Source: Trichodesmium erythraeum GBRTRLIN201 (lineage in GTDB: Bacteria; Cyanobacteriota; Cyanobacteriia; Cyanobacteriales; Microcoleaceae). From it: a DNA stretch of 46,235 bases. The number at the start of each line of letters is the position of its first letter. Within the stretch, counting starts at the first letter, position 1. Of this stretch, positions 21,501 to 29,977 are shown one piece after another. The translations under genes and the position numbers were made by a program. The notes beneath the pieces were generated by a model. It ran no database searches. It worked only from the letters and a program-made list of their open reading frames with translations, and was not told where the DNA came from. The stretch lies in the NCBI GenBank assembly GCA_018457135.1, contig JAGGDU010000060.1, positions 1 through 46,235 on the forward strand. Direction: 5' to 3'.

Positions 21501-21994
21501 TAATTCGGAAAGGTCAGGGAGATGTAGATGTCATTTATCAAAGTTACCTTGAAGAATCTGAAAATTTAGGTATAGACTTTAATCGAATTATGTTTTTAGG
21601 GCAAACTCAAACAGAAGAAGAACATCGAGCAATTTATCAGATAGCTGATGTTTTGTTAGATTCTTATCCTTATAATGGTGGTACTCATAATTTAGAGGCT
21701 TTATGGTCAAATTTACCGATAATAACTAGAGCTGGTAAGCAATATTTATCTCGGATGGGTTATTCATTTTTGCAGAATGTAAATTTAGATGTAGGGGTTG
21801 CTTGGAGTTGGGAAGAATATACTGAATGGGGAATTAAATTGGGTCAAGATAATGGTTTAAGAAATTCGGTGCGGGAGCATTTGCAAAAGTCAAAAGATCT
21901 AGATAATTTAGCGCCTTTATGGAATCCTAAAAAATTGGCAAAAGAGATGTATCAGATATTTGCTGAACTTTTGGGTTCTCTTAGGGATATTTAA
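18530..21994 (+). CDS. TPR-repeat protein with SPINDLY/O-GlcNAc-transferase-like C-terminal domain
   Basis: A 1154-residue protein. TPR array 1 spans about residues 1-225 and is followed by a non-repeat acidic linker (225-345). TPR array 2 spans about 345-680 (repeats such as AIASCKQALKIQPDHSPSYVI). The C-terminal ~390 residues match GT41/SPINDLY: LKIGFLSKHFRRHSVGW near 785, LPVNVH, APVCVSWLGFDAP, LCIAPGRKTNPK and the closing ADVLLDSYPYNGGTHNLEALW. Family members transfer GlcNAc or another sugar to Ser/Thr of proteins or act in glycan assembly. The acceptor is unknown. The two TPR arrays resemble each other (both contain an NIGSVY repeat), which suggests an internal duplication. It is immediately upstream of the glycan gene region. 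Confidence 0.9.
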   Translation: MKMLAKSYFNTANQLKDSGQLYTAMIAYQKALAIKPDYVEAYKKLAEVYLMQGNFDAGISACKEAVKIQPHFASAYLTLGNIFQSQNLLEKAINTYYEALSIEPNFAQVYANIGSVYYKLGEFNLAISNYQKALEINSNLASVQLMLGNVFSLIGEFEQAIYCYQKLLQIKPKDAQAYFKLAEVFALYSNIELAINYYQKSLSIKPNYWEAFLKLSQLIKPEITDQELDKLFTQWQKFARENNHNIKEYVESVIQKQSTNFKDQEKLTVKQYKEAIISDGENGIELATINLISEQKLDNFENTYDNFSVHDDVEENLKKNGKFTTFEYQKLESGLTSQILKLPAAEAYINQANLALKQGNLASAIASCKQALKIQPDHSPSYVILGNAFYQQNNLEAALHAYRQGLEIDPELAEVQGNIGSVYLQLGQYKQALFHYQKAIDLKPGLAGIYWNIGKLFQCLGKVDEAINAWSKALEIQPDIVEADFHFKLGNTLVKLSRINDAIKSYERAINLKQDYTEAYSNLANILGEKGDREAAVNYYNQALKINPELKFLHEKLANNLLLKGDYDQAIIHYQEAIKYNPKSYDAYANLGTALSNKGLLALALEKYYKALELKPSWAEVYSRIGHIIKQEKMEEAIALFEKAIELKPQFVEAHQQLCDLLSHTTKLAVARKAADNFCNSCGEIAPILSGTAFLFSYFQSGVSEVANAKLLEVEKICYQSYKNFSELEIKLLYEIFLFAVYHLRDDLENNSNFYKLIAQQYYQNRPKIYQTTKTYISSSQSLKIGFLSKHFRRHSVGWCSEYLIKELSQITPNVYLYITGPLKRDDVTQRFEKMSVQTYWPKKYPNGFPCYTEIVEQILEDKLDVVVDLDSTTLPVNVHVLYEKPAPVCVSWLGFDAPYISESNYFLCDWHTHPQGREKYYLEKLVRLPETSVAVGGFNSCSVDRNSTRNSLGIDSDQMVYLCIAPGRKTNPKMVRAQLKILQHTPKSILIRKGQGDVDVIYQSYLEESENLGIDFNRIMFLGQTQTEEEHRAIYQIADVLLDSYPYNGGTHNLEALWSNLPIITRAGKQYLSRMGYSFLQNVNLDVGVAWSWEEYTEWGIKLGQDNGLRNSVREHLQKSKDLDNLAPLWNPKKLAKEMYQIFAELLGSLRDI

Positions 21995-22338
21995 TTCTAG
22001 TTTATGACTTTTTGTGGATTAATGAAAATATGCATTTTCAAATATTGGAGAGTTATATCAATTAATCTATAAAAGCTAGTCAAATATTCACTTGATTCTA
22101 GAATTAAATATCCTTAAGTTTCAGTGTAGTAAGATTTCTATAGGGGCCTAAGGTTAGATATACTGATTGAATTTGACTTGCATGAATATTTAATTTTTGA
22201 CTTTGAAGATATTCCTATTTTCTTAATTCTTTTTGGTTGGCTATTGTCATATACAAAACTGTCCTATAAAACCTGAAAATTTATACAGATAAATAATTTA
22301 CTAAATATTATTGAGACTTAACTACAACGTCTTAGTTA

Positions 22339-22477
22339 CTATAGCAATCCGAAATAGGTTGCCACAATTCAAAAACTAGAAAGAAACTCCGAAACTATTG
22401 CCCATTGACCACTACCCCAAATCCCCATACCAAAAAGCGACAAAATTTTTGACACAAATAAAATAGGATTGCTATAG
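22339..22477. repeat. MITE-like element, copy 1 (139 bp)
   Basis: The ends CTATAGCAATCC and GGATTGCTATAG are perfect 12-bp inverted repeats. The interior is related to copy 2 (shared caatt(c/g)aaaaactagaaa, aactccgaaa and tttttgaca..aataaaata). It is inserted in a ~60-bp sequence (ttaactacaac.tcttagtt ... gagcgatcgcc) that recurs without an insertion at 23963-24017. Confidence 0.75.
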
Positions 22478-22569
22478 ATTTTAGATACAGGCTTGAGCGA
22501 TCGCCTCCTGAGCAAATATCAATTGATTAACAGTTGAGCTCAATCACTTAATATTAATTGCTTTTTAAC

Positions 22570-22621
22570 ATTAAACTTACACTATTAATTAGGGCTTGCT
22601 GATTAATAGTGTAAGTTTAAT
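22570..22621. repeat. Perfect 20-bp inverted repeat with 12-base loop
   Basis: Arms 22570-22589 and 22602-22621 are exact reverse complements; the loop is tagggcttgctg. It lies between two convergent genes but has no T-run on either side. It is either a bidirectional termination/mRNA-stability hairpin or a small palindromic mobile repeat. Confidence 0.7.
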
Positions 22622-22815
22622 CTTTGTTCTACCCCAAATTGATTAGTAACTTAACTAATTATTATGACGTTTTACCAAAATATCTTTTAAATAGTAAATT
22701 TCTGATCATAGAGTTTGAAGGGGAGCTAAATTTCTATTTTCGTTTAAGTTACATAAAATAAGGTTCCCTTAGCAAAACGCGGCAAAAACTCAAATTTTCG
22801 GTTAACTTTGTTCCC

Positions 22816-23760
22816 TCAAAGCCAATATTTTGAAATAAAGTCATAGTGTCCAGCTTGCTCAAGTGGGTAGTATCCTGCCTCTATTTTTTCGATAATATTT
22901 GGCAAAGCTCCGATAAATTCTGCACTTCGGTCTTTAGGATGAATAGTCCACGCCCTGGGGGAACTCATAGTTGCTCGTACATAATTAGTTTTCTCTAATT
23001 GCATAGATACCATAACCTCCCAAGAATCCAGCTTGCCTTTGTCAGTATAGTAGTTTAAGAGGTTTTTTAGACTTAGTGGCAGTCGATTAAGAAATTTTTT
23101 CTTGTAAGAACGCCACAAAATAGGTAATGGTAGTAACTTGTCAAAGCGTTTATGGTTAATTAGATACACCCTACTGCTGAAAAATTTGAATTTGTAGAAT
23201 CCCCCTGGTTCTGTTTTTAGCGACTTATTTTGTTTGTACATAGTACCATCCTTAGTTGGTGGCCCAGTTAATGGTCTGATGGCCATTATTTCCGGATGTT
23301 CCTCCATTAGCTTGATACCTTCGTCTACCCAACTATAATCTTTTTGCTGATGTAGAAGCATATCACTATCATAATGCAACACATAATTTCCTGGTACAGA
23401 TTCTATGTGAAAAATTGACCCTAATATCGGATAACCTTTATAGTTATGGGTGGGCTTAATCGGAGTACCAAAATGCTTTAGGTACATTTGTTGTTGATAA
23501 GTTTGGTCATAGTTAATATCCACAACTCGATCTACAATACCTTCACTTTGGAGTGCACTGCAGCAATCTCTGAGTTCACTTAGACTACCAACACCAGGAC
23601 GCATAACTTTATCTCCAGATAGAGGTGCTGTATCCACAAACAACACTCTTTGAATAAAATTAAAATTACTCATTCTAACTAGATGAGGAATTGTATGCAT
23701 CATAAAAGGTATGTCTGTTCTTGCTACCAAAATTGAGAGTGAACAGGTGTTAGATAACAT
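22816..23760 (-). CDS. GT-A-fold glycosyltransferase-like protein, family unassigned
   Basis: A 314-residue soluble protein with an LSILVARTDIPFMMHTIPHLV start typical of nucleotide-sugar transferases and a DxD-type metal site in VLHYDSDMLLH (Asp131-Ser-Asp133). After it come a conserved-looking acceptor region and a final W.HP segment (AWTIHPKDR). It probably transfers a sugar from a nucleotide donor in surface glycan synthesis. I do not recognise a specific CAZy family. It is the first of the glycan genes after the TPR protein, convergent with it and 440 bases from the GT4 gene on the same strand. Confidence 0.7.
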   Translation of the reverse strand: MLSNTCSLSILVARTDIPFMMHTIPHLVRMSNFNFIQRVLFVDTAPLSGDKVMRPGVGSLSELRDCCSALQSEGIVDRVVDINYDQTYQQQMYLKHFGTPIKPTHNYKGYPILGSIFHIESVPGNYVLHYDSDMLLHQQKDYSWVDEGIKLMEEHPEIMAIRPLTGPPTKDGTMYKQNKSLKTEPGGFYKFKFFSSRVYLINHKRFDKLLPLPILWRSYKKKFLNRLPLSLKNLLNYYTDKGKLDSWEVMVSMQLEKTNYVRATMSSPRAWTIHPKDRSAEFIGALPNIIEKIEAGYYPLEQAGHYDFISKYWL

Positions 23761-24202
23761 TATGCTTTCTTATTAAAACTGCCATATAGAATTCACAGAG
23801 AACATCTCCTTATAAATATAGCAATCCTCCCATTAGGCTTAACAATTGAAAAACTAGAAATAAACTCCGAAAGTCTCAGCCATGTAACTAATACTCCAAA
23901 TCTATTCTCAAAAAGAGGCAAGATTTTTGACATGAATAAAATAGGATTGCTATATTATATTTGATTTAACTACAACTTCTTAGTTCTAAGATTATAGATA
24001 AAACTATGAGCGATCGCCTTTTGATATAACTCATTGCTTCAACCTAAAGTCTTAGTTAAATTTTGACCTAGCTAGAATCAGCAAAAATTGGCTGCATTTC
24101 AGTATTATAATAATTGTTATAGGCTATATTTTTTCGGTTTTATTTATACAGTTTAAACCTACTATTAAGAATACTTGAGCTTCAAAAATCTAATTTAAAT
24201 AT
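23761..24202. other. Gap between two minus-strand transferase genes
   Basis: No gene. It holds MITE copy 2 (23817-23954) followed directly by the empty flanking repeat (about 23960-24020, including a HIP1 site). The rest is AT-rich and featureless. Confidence 0.5.
23817..23954. repeat. MITE-like element, copy 2 (138 bp)
   Basis: The ends are TATAGCAATCCT and AGGATTGCTATA. The interior aligns along its length with copy 1 and is diverged mainly in the middle. Confidence 0.75.
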
Positions 24203-25381
24203 TTAACTTATAACAGAAGCATCATATTGTTCAAAATAATTTTTTACAACCTGACGAATACCAGTCATAAATCTACCAGTGGAAAAAATATCTTTTCTCT
24301 TAAGTAGAGATGCTTGAAGTTTTTCCTGTATTTCTGAATTTTGGAGAATATTAGTGATTTTTTCTACTGCTTCATCTTGATTCTCAAAAAATAACTCTTG
24401 ATTTTCTTCTCCAAGTATCTCCACTTGTCCTGCTGCTGAGTGTCCTCGTTTATTTCTGACAATAGGTATTGCACCTGCTTTCATCATTTCTGCTATTGAA
24501 ATGCCAAATGGTTCTGATTTGTAGTGAATACCATATCTACACTTGGCTAGAATGTTAACATATTCTTTATAAGGCAGATTTTCATACAATTTTACCCATT
24601 CACTATTTTCATTGGCCATTTTTGTTAATGTTCGTTTATATTTCCACCCATATATTCCGGCTCCCCCTCCTGTAATGTAAAGCTTAACATCAAATCCTTT
24701 TTGACGAACTTTTTTCAAGATTTGAATAGCTTTATGAGGAGCTTTAGCTTCTGTCAATCTTCCGCTGCAAATAAAAGCATTTTCTTTTTGTTCCCAAGAT
24801 ATATTTTGATCGTTAAGTAAAACAGGTGGATACACAACTTTAGCATCAATAGCATATGTATCTTTTAAAACTTTAGATACTGCAAAGGAATTTGTAATTG
24901 ATATATTAAGTTTGACATTCTCCAAGGAAGAGTTAGAAATTTTACCATACAATCCATCATTAGGAATCACATTAATCCAATGAACATATTGAATTCCGAC
25001 ACGACCAAAGTCTACAGCATTGTAACCTGATAATAATAAATCATATTCCTGATTATGAGCTTTCAGATGGCGCAGTAGAAGATGCATTACTAAGATTGCT
25101 AAATCTCTATTATTGGCAAATAAAAATCTTAACAAAGTTTTAGTTACTGTAGGAAAGATTGCTCTAATCTTTACCATTTCCTGGGAAATTTGAGTTCCAT
25201 ACATGGAATTGAGTTTGTCAAAATCTACATCAAATACAGTAAATAGTGTCAGATCATATGTTTCTTTTAAAGCTTCTAATATCCAAAGACAAACTGCTTC
25301 TGCACCTCCACCAGAAAACAAGGGATAAAAGACAGCAACTGACTTTTTTGTAGGATTTTTTTCTAAGCTCTCAATACTCAT
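24203..25381 (-). CDS. Glycosyltransferase family 4 (GT-B fold)
   Basis: A 392-residue protein. The N-terminal domain has the Gly-rich donor loop FYPLFSGGGAEAVCLWILEAL. The C-terminal domain has ICSGRLTEAKAPHKAIQILKK, a GGGAGIYGWKY loop and the EX7E-type segment SEPFGISIAEMMKAGAIPIV, with the two Glu residues that bind the nucleotide sugar. It is a retaining GT4 enzyme in lipopolysaccharide, exopolysaccharide or N-glycan-like assembly. The Alg11-like look of the C-terminal part (YKSEPFGISIAEMMKAG) is noted, but the acceptor is unknown. Length is normal and it is cytosolic, probably membrane-associated. Confidence 0.88.
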   Translation of the reverse strand: MSIESLEKNPTKKSVAVFYPLFSGGGAEAVCLWILEALKETYDLTLFTVFDVDFDKLNSMYGTQISQEMVKIRAIFPTVTKTLLRFLFANNRDLAILVMHLLLRHLKAHNQEYDLLLSGYNAVDFGRVGIQYVHWINVIPNDGLYGKISNSSLENVKLNISITNSFAVSKVLKDTYAIDAKVVYPPVLLNDQNISWEQKENAFICSGRLTEAKAPHKAIQILKKVRQKGFDVKLYITGGGAGIYGWKYKRTLTKMANENSEWVKLYENLPYKEYVNILAKCRYGIHYKSEPFGISIAEMMKAGAIPIVRNKRGHSAAGQVEILGEENQELFFENQDEAVEKITNILQNSEIQEKLQASLLKRKDIFSTGRFMTGIRQVVKNYFEQYDASVIS

Positions 25382-25457
25382 TAGTTTAATTATAATGCTT
25401 ACTTAATAATATGCTGATAAAGTATCATTTTTTTCGGTATTGTGTCAATATTTTTAA

Positions 25458-25596
25458 CTATAGCAATCTTATTTGAGCTGTGTAAGAAATATCTGAGCTT
25501 TTTAGGAAATCAGAAATGTGAATAGGGCATGAGAAAAAGTTGGGTACCTTTTTATTTATTACATGCATTTTGACGAATTATTTCATACTGCTATAG
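25458..25596. repeat. MITE-like element, diverged copy 3 (139 bp)
   Basis: It begins CTATAGCAATCT and ends ACTGCTATAG. The length is the same as copy 1, and a tttgacgaattatttca block near the end corresponds to tttttgacatgaataaaata in copy 2. The interior is otherwise strongly diverged. Confidence 0.5.
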
Positions 25597-25706
25597 AGCT
25601 TTTTCAGGTTTAATTTTTCCCAAGATAGATAAAATTTATCTAAATTAAAGTTGAAAAAAAAATATTACATATTAAAGTTCAGAAAAAATAATTTAATAGG
25701 CAAAAA

Positions 25707-26672
25707 ATGAGTGAAAAAATTGTGGGAATGCTGACAAGTTACCGAGGTTTAAATCAAAGTGACTGGCTATGGAAACAAACTCCCCATAGTTTTGGTAGGT
25801 GGGGAAATATAATTATGGATGCAAATCATCCCCAACCAGATTTCCTCCTAATGTATCAGTTTGATTTTCCCCGTAAAACAAAACAAGGATTATCATGGCG
25901 GGAATATATAAAGCATTTATATAAACCTCAAAAAACAGAACCAGATATTAGAGAAAAATTGCGTGGAGTCTCTAAGGAAAAAACTATTTATTCACTTAGA
26001 GAACCACCTCTAGATAAAGTAGTAGAATACAATAAATTCAATTATGAACAAGCAAAAATTTATTGTAGTTATGTTTCTGGACCAGATAATTTTGCACCAG
26101 TTCCAGATTATATGCCTGCTATTTGATATGTAGGTAATTCATTTCGAGAATTGAATGAGATGGGAGTGCCAGAAAAATTGAAAACTTGTAGTTTGATTAC
26201 TTCTGGTATTAGTCGTACAATTAACCATCGTCAACGTCTGGCATTTCTGAAATTTTTGCAGGAGAGTGGGTTTAAGTTTGATTTGTATGGTCGTGGTTTA
26301 CCAGACTGGGCTAAAGCTTCAGGAGAGGTTCAAAATAAATGGCACGCAATGGCCCCTTATTATTATAATCTCTCTATAGAAAATTATGCTGATAGTGATT
26401 TGTATGTCAGTGAGAAATTATGGGATGCTTTACTATCTTGGTGTTTGCCAATTTATTACGGTGGTTCAGCAGCAGATAAGTTATTGCCGCCTGGTAGTTT
26501 TTTGAGGCTACCAAGTATGGATGAAAAAGGACTATCATACATAAAAGATGTGACTTCTACTCCTGATGCTTGGCATGAGGCTAAACATGCAATTGCCGAG
26601 GCTAGGCAGATTATTCTTCACAAACTTAATCTACTCAATTGGTTATCTGAATTGGTCACAAAATTTTCCTAA
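25707..26672 (+). pseudogene. GT10 (fucosyltransferase-like) glycosyltransferase interrupted by one in-frame TGA
   Basis: A single open frame of 322 codons is broken only by TGA at 26124-26126. The upstream part (139 residues) ends in YMPAI. After the stop the same frame continues YVGNSFRELNEMGVPEKLK and includes NHRQRLAFLKFL and the GT10 signature NYADSDLYVSEKLWDALLSW followed by LPIYYGG. The two pieces together have the usual length and order of an alpha-1,3-fucosyltransferase-like enzyme. TGG (Trp) is the likely ancestral codon. A gene caller would report two small proteins, the second from ATG 26151. The catalytic C-terminal half is intact and could fold only if the stop is read through. 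Confidence 0.8.
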
Positions 26673-26727
26673 TGAAGTTATTCTTATTTAGTATAAACTT
26701 ACTTCAAACAAAGGAGTAACTGAAAAG

Positions 26728-27627
26728 ATGAGTCAGGGAAGTCAAAAGAATAACTCTTTTTGTTTTTGTACTGTAGCCTTTGGAAAAAATTATATACATT
26801 TGTCTAAACTACTGGCCGATGATTTACATAAATTTGCACTAGGTCGCAATTTTATTATCTTCACTGATAATCCATTGGAATTTAAGGATAAATCTAACGT
26901 TCAAGCAATTAAGCACTGGTGCAGAGGAGTCCTTCCATATAATGAAAGAAGATTTGCTATTTATTATAGTCTTTCGATTTTTAATTCTGTAATTTACTTG
27001 GATGCCGACGTGAGAATTTTTTCCCCTCTTACAGTTGAGTTAGATTTTTATCCAGGTTTAACTGCACGTAGCTGTGGAAGTATGGAGAAGCACTTAAAGA
27101 CGCAGTTTGATAGACCATTATTTTCAGCTTCTAAGGCCAAGAAAAAAGCTGTAATAGATAAAATGGCGGAGCAGGTGGGTGTAGACCTTTATTCTCAACA
27201 AGTGAAATTTATTAACGAATTTTTGTTTGTGGTTACAGCTTATGAAGGACGAGAACTTGATTTTTTGAAATTGTGGGGAGAACTTGCTATTTATGCTGGT
27301 ATCTTAGGAATGCATAAACACCCTACTTATGCTATGGCTCTAGCAGCGTTCAAAACAGGTTTCCCTATTTACTACAGTGAAATGAATGGTCTTGATTTCT
27401 TTGACGATAGAATAGAAAAAGTTAAAATCAGTAAAGGACAATCTGTACCAGAGGCTAGGCAAAAATACTTTGCTCAACAATATAACATAGAAAAAAAATC
27501 TCAAACAATTCTAGAACGTCTCATAAAACGGATTTTTAGTTGGTTATCTTTAAAATACAATTTCATCGGTGTTAGGCTTATATATTACCTTAATTCTTCT
27601 ATACTTAAAGATTATCCTAGTAGTTAA
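26728..27627 (+). CDS. GT-A-like glycosyltransferase, paralogue of the gene at 29978 (type A)
   Basis: A 299-residue protein with the start FCFCTVAFGKNYIHLSKLLA, then a nucleotide-binding-type beta-alpha fold and a metal-binding DAD (Asp92-Ala-Asp94) in VIYLDADVRIF. A later FINEFLFVVTA.EGRELDFLKLWGE block matches the gene at 29978 closely, including the following MH motif. There is no signal peptide; a hydrophobic amphipathic C-terminus (SWLSLKYNFIGVRLIYYL) may associate with the membrane. It is probably a retaining or inverting sugar transferase in glycan assembly, family not assigned. It starts 55 bases after the GT10 gene. Confidence 0.72.
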   Translation: MSQGSQKNNSFCFCTVAFGKNYIHLSKLLADDLHKFALGRNFIIFTDNPLEFKDKSNVQAIKHWCRGVLPYNERRFAIYYSLSIFNSVIYLDADVRIFSPLTVELDFYPGLTARSCGSMEKHLKTQFDRPLFSASKAKKKAVIDKMAEQVGVDLYSQQVKFINEFLFVVTAYEGRELDFLKLWGELAIYAGILGMHKHPTYAMALAAFKTGFPIYYSEMNGLDFFDDRIEKVKISKGQSVPEARQKYFAQQYNIEKKSQTILERLIKRIFSWLSLKYNFIGVRLIYYLNSSILKDYPSS

Positions 27628-27929
27628 ACAAGAGACTTTTGGCAATATGTCTGAGAACTTAAAAAGTAAGTTATAATTCAAAATTGACAAGATCCTTAAT
27701 TACTTACTTTTAATGAAAAATTTATTTCCCATCATAGTTTTTAATAGCTTGAGATTGGCGTATTGAAATGAGTTTTCTATTATTAATGAACAAAGAATAC
27801 CTAAACTCCATCAAAGAATTTACTTTTTGATTGTTAAAAATGAATCAAACAGATGGTATTAAGATTTAATATTGGAGTATAATTTAAGCATATCGTACCG
27901 AAAAAAATTATCTAGAATGAGTCAAAAAA
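27628..27929. other. Intergenic region with inverted repeat
   Basis: 302 bases, no gene. aaaagtaagt (27662-27671) and acttactttt (27702-27711) form a perfect 10-bp inverted repeat just past the upstream gene and may act as its terminator, although the 30-base loop is long. Confidence 0.4.
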
Positions 27930-28928
27930 ATGGATGGTATTTGTACTCTTGGAAATGATGTTGTTTATGACCAACTTGTGGCACTGCTAAACAGCATAGA
28001 AGCAATTCAAGGGCCTGAAGTACCAGTATGTGTTTATCCCTATAATGACAATACTGAAAAAATTAAGGCTGAAATTGCTAAGAGACCTAATGTAGAGTTG
28101 TATAGCGATCGCAAGTCAATTGAAAAGTGGGATAAATTTGTTCGTGATGTTTGGGACACTCATCCCACCGCTCGTCAACGTTGGAGTGAAGTAGGTAGTA
28201 GATCTTATCATCGAATTGGTACTCATCGTCGTTACGCTGCATTTGATGGACCTTTTGAGCGCTTCATTTATATGGATGCTGACACTATATTAATGTCTCC
28301 CTTAGATAGAATTTTTCAGCAACTTAATCAAAATGATTGGGTTATTTATGATTTTCAATATAAAGATTTAACTCATGTTTATGATGTCTCTTCTACTAAA
28401 ATGAAAAAATTATTTACTTCAGAACGTCTTGCATCTGAGGTATTTTGTTCTGGATTTTATGGTAGTAAAAAAGATATATTTGATGCAGAAAAAAGAGATT
28501 GGTTACTGAGTAAATTCCAAGATGGTGAGGCTGAAGTTTTATATCCAATGGCTCCTGACCAAACAATTCTCAATTATATGGTTATGCGGTTAAATTTGAA
28601 AGTAAATAATTTGGCTATTAGTCTGTCTCCAAATGAAAGAACAGGTAACAGTGTTACTTCAAAACATTTTGAAGAGCAAGACCATATTGTTTATGATCGT
28701 GGTAAGCGGTTAACATATCTCCACTATATTGGAGTTTCATCAAAAGCATTTGCAAAAATTTGTGCTGGGGAAAATATAGATATTCCTTATCGGGATATAT
28801 TTTTGCATTATCGATATCTCCATGAACCAGAAAAACGCCCAGTATTTACGACTAAACCAAAACCATATAAAACTACACCTAATCTTTTTCAGCGTGTTTT
28901 AAAGAAACTAAAATTAACTCACAAATAG
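27930..28928 (+). CDS. GT-A-like glycosyltransferase, type B (Npun_R2821/R2822-like)
   Basis: A 332-residue protein beginning MDGICTLGNDVVYDQLVALL, then YPYND, a metal-binding DAD (Asp116-Ala-Asp118) in FIYMDADTILMSPLDR, MAPDQTILNYM and LTYLHYIGVSS near the end. It resembles the cyanobacterial family known as Npun_R2821/R2822; this identification is from memory. The C-terminus is basic. The ATG at 27930 gives the natural family start. An ATG 13 bases upstream (27917) opens a different frame through an A7 run and is not used. There is no strong Shine-Dalgarno sequence. Confidence 0.7.
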   Translation: MDGICTLGNDVVYDQLVALLNSIEAIQGPEVPVCVYPYNDNTEKIKAEIAKRPNVELYSDRKSIEKWDKFVRDVWDTHPTARQRWSEVGSRSYHRIGTHRRYAAFDGPFERFIYMDADTILMSPLDRIFQQLNQNDWVIYDFQYKDLTHVYDVSSTKMKKLFTSERLASEVFCSGFYGSKKDIFDAEKRDWLLSKFQDGEAEVLYPMAPDQTILNYMVMRLNLKVNNLAISLSPNERTGNSVTSKHFEEQDHIVYDRGKRLTYLHYIGVSSKAFAKICAGENIDIPYRDIFLHYRYLHEPEKRPVFTTKPKPYKTTPNLFQRVLKKLKLTHK

Positions 28929-28939
28929 AGAAAAATCTG

Positions 28940-29866
28940 ATGAGTCGTGGCATATATATTACTGCAAATGACAAAGCCCTCGAACAGGGTATTGCCCTAT
29001 TAAATAGCATCCGTAAATATGATAGGGATACACCAATTATTTTGATTCCCTATGATGATAATTATCAAATAGTCGCAGAACTTTTTTCAAAAGATTATGG
29101 AGTTACAATTTATCAAGATTTAGAATTTATTGAGAGATTATCAAACAAACTACAACAAATTTTTGGAAATAAATTCTTTGCTCGACCAAATCAGTTTCGT
29201 AAGCAGGTTTGTTGGTTTGGAGAATTTGATGAGTTTTTATATATAGATACAGATATTGTAGTTTTTGATAGAATTATTGATAATCTTAACTATCTAAATG
29301 AGTATGATTTCTTGTGTTTTGATTATCAACATTTAGGAGGGATTAAGAATATCTTTACTCCAGAGATTTATCAAGTTTTTAGCAAAGAAGAACTTCTGGA
29401 AACTTTTAACGGAGGATGGTGGGCATCCAAAAAAAATTTGATTTCAGAACAAGATTTGTATGAGACGTTTACTGAATGTGCAGCTCATCCAGAATACTTT
29501 GATTTTTCTCAGAAAACTTCCGATCAACCAATTATTAATTATATGATATTGAAGCGAATTAAAAAGCGTTTCAATATTATTAATAGACCAGAAAAAGCAC
29601 CTGGAAGTTGGGCAGGTACATCGCATTTTTATCGAGAAGGTGATCGACTGATAGATTCAAATGTGAATCAACCTTTAGAATATCTACATTGGGCAGGAAT
29701 TCGGATTCAACCAGGTTGTCCTTATTGGGATATTTGGGAGTATTATAGATATTTGGGGGAAGCTAAACCTACTTACTATCCTCAGACAACTGAAAAGAAT
29801 AAAAGTCTAGGAGAAAAATTTATTGATAAACTCAAAAATATAGCTCGGCATATCAAGAGAAGTTAA
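28940..29866 (+). CDS. GT-A-like glycosyltransferase, type B' (paralogue of 27930)
   Basis: A 308-residue protein that shares the layout of its upstream neighbour: GIYITANDKALEQGIALLNS, PYDDN, a metal-binding DTD (Asp103-Thr-Asp105) in FLYIDTDIVVFDR, then TSDQPIINYMIL and LEYLHWAGIRI and a YRYLGEAKPT end. It starts 11 bases after that gene, so the pair is almost certainly co-translated. The catalytic Asp pair is intact. It is probably a sugar transferase acting on the same glycan; the divergence suggests a different donor or linkage. Confidence 0.72.
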   Translation: MSRGIYITANDKALEQGIALLNSIRKYDRDTPIILIPYDDNYQIVAELFSKDYGVTIYQDLEFIERLSNKLQQIFGNKFFARPNQFRKQVCWFGEFDEFLYIDTDIVVFDRIIDNLNYLNEYDFLCFDYQHLGGIKNIFTPEIYQVFSKEELLETFNGGWWASKKNLISEQDLYETFTECAAHPEYFDFSQKTSDQPIINYMILKRIKKRFNIINRPEKAPGSWAGTSHFYREGDRLIDSNVNQPLEYLHWAGIRIQPGCPYWDIWEYYRYLGEAKPTYYPQTTEKNKSLGEKFIDKLKNIARHIKRS

Positions 29867-29977
29867 GGTCATTTCAGTTATCAGTGTTATACTTAAAATT
29901 ACTTCCTAATTGTTCCACTTATTCAACCCAAATAACTTTAAGCATTTCTTGTTGTTATAAAATTTCCAGGTAAAAAT

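Larger units (their letters stand above)
21995..22815. other. Intergenic region with MITE and palindrome
   Basis: A convergent gap of 0.8 kb without genes. It contains the 139-bp MITE-like element (22339-22477), a HIP1 octamer near 22497 and a perfect 20-bp inverted repeat (22570-22621). No typical T-run terminator for the TPR protein was found. Confidence 0.5.

Noticed and set aside
26151-26672. Separate gene starting at ATG 26151
   Set aside because: It is the in-frame continuation of the GT10 gene after a TGA.
27917-27950. Alternative start at ATG 27917 for the type B transferase
   Set aside because: It opens a different frame; the family start fits the ATG at 27930.
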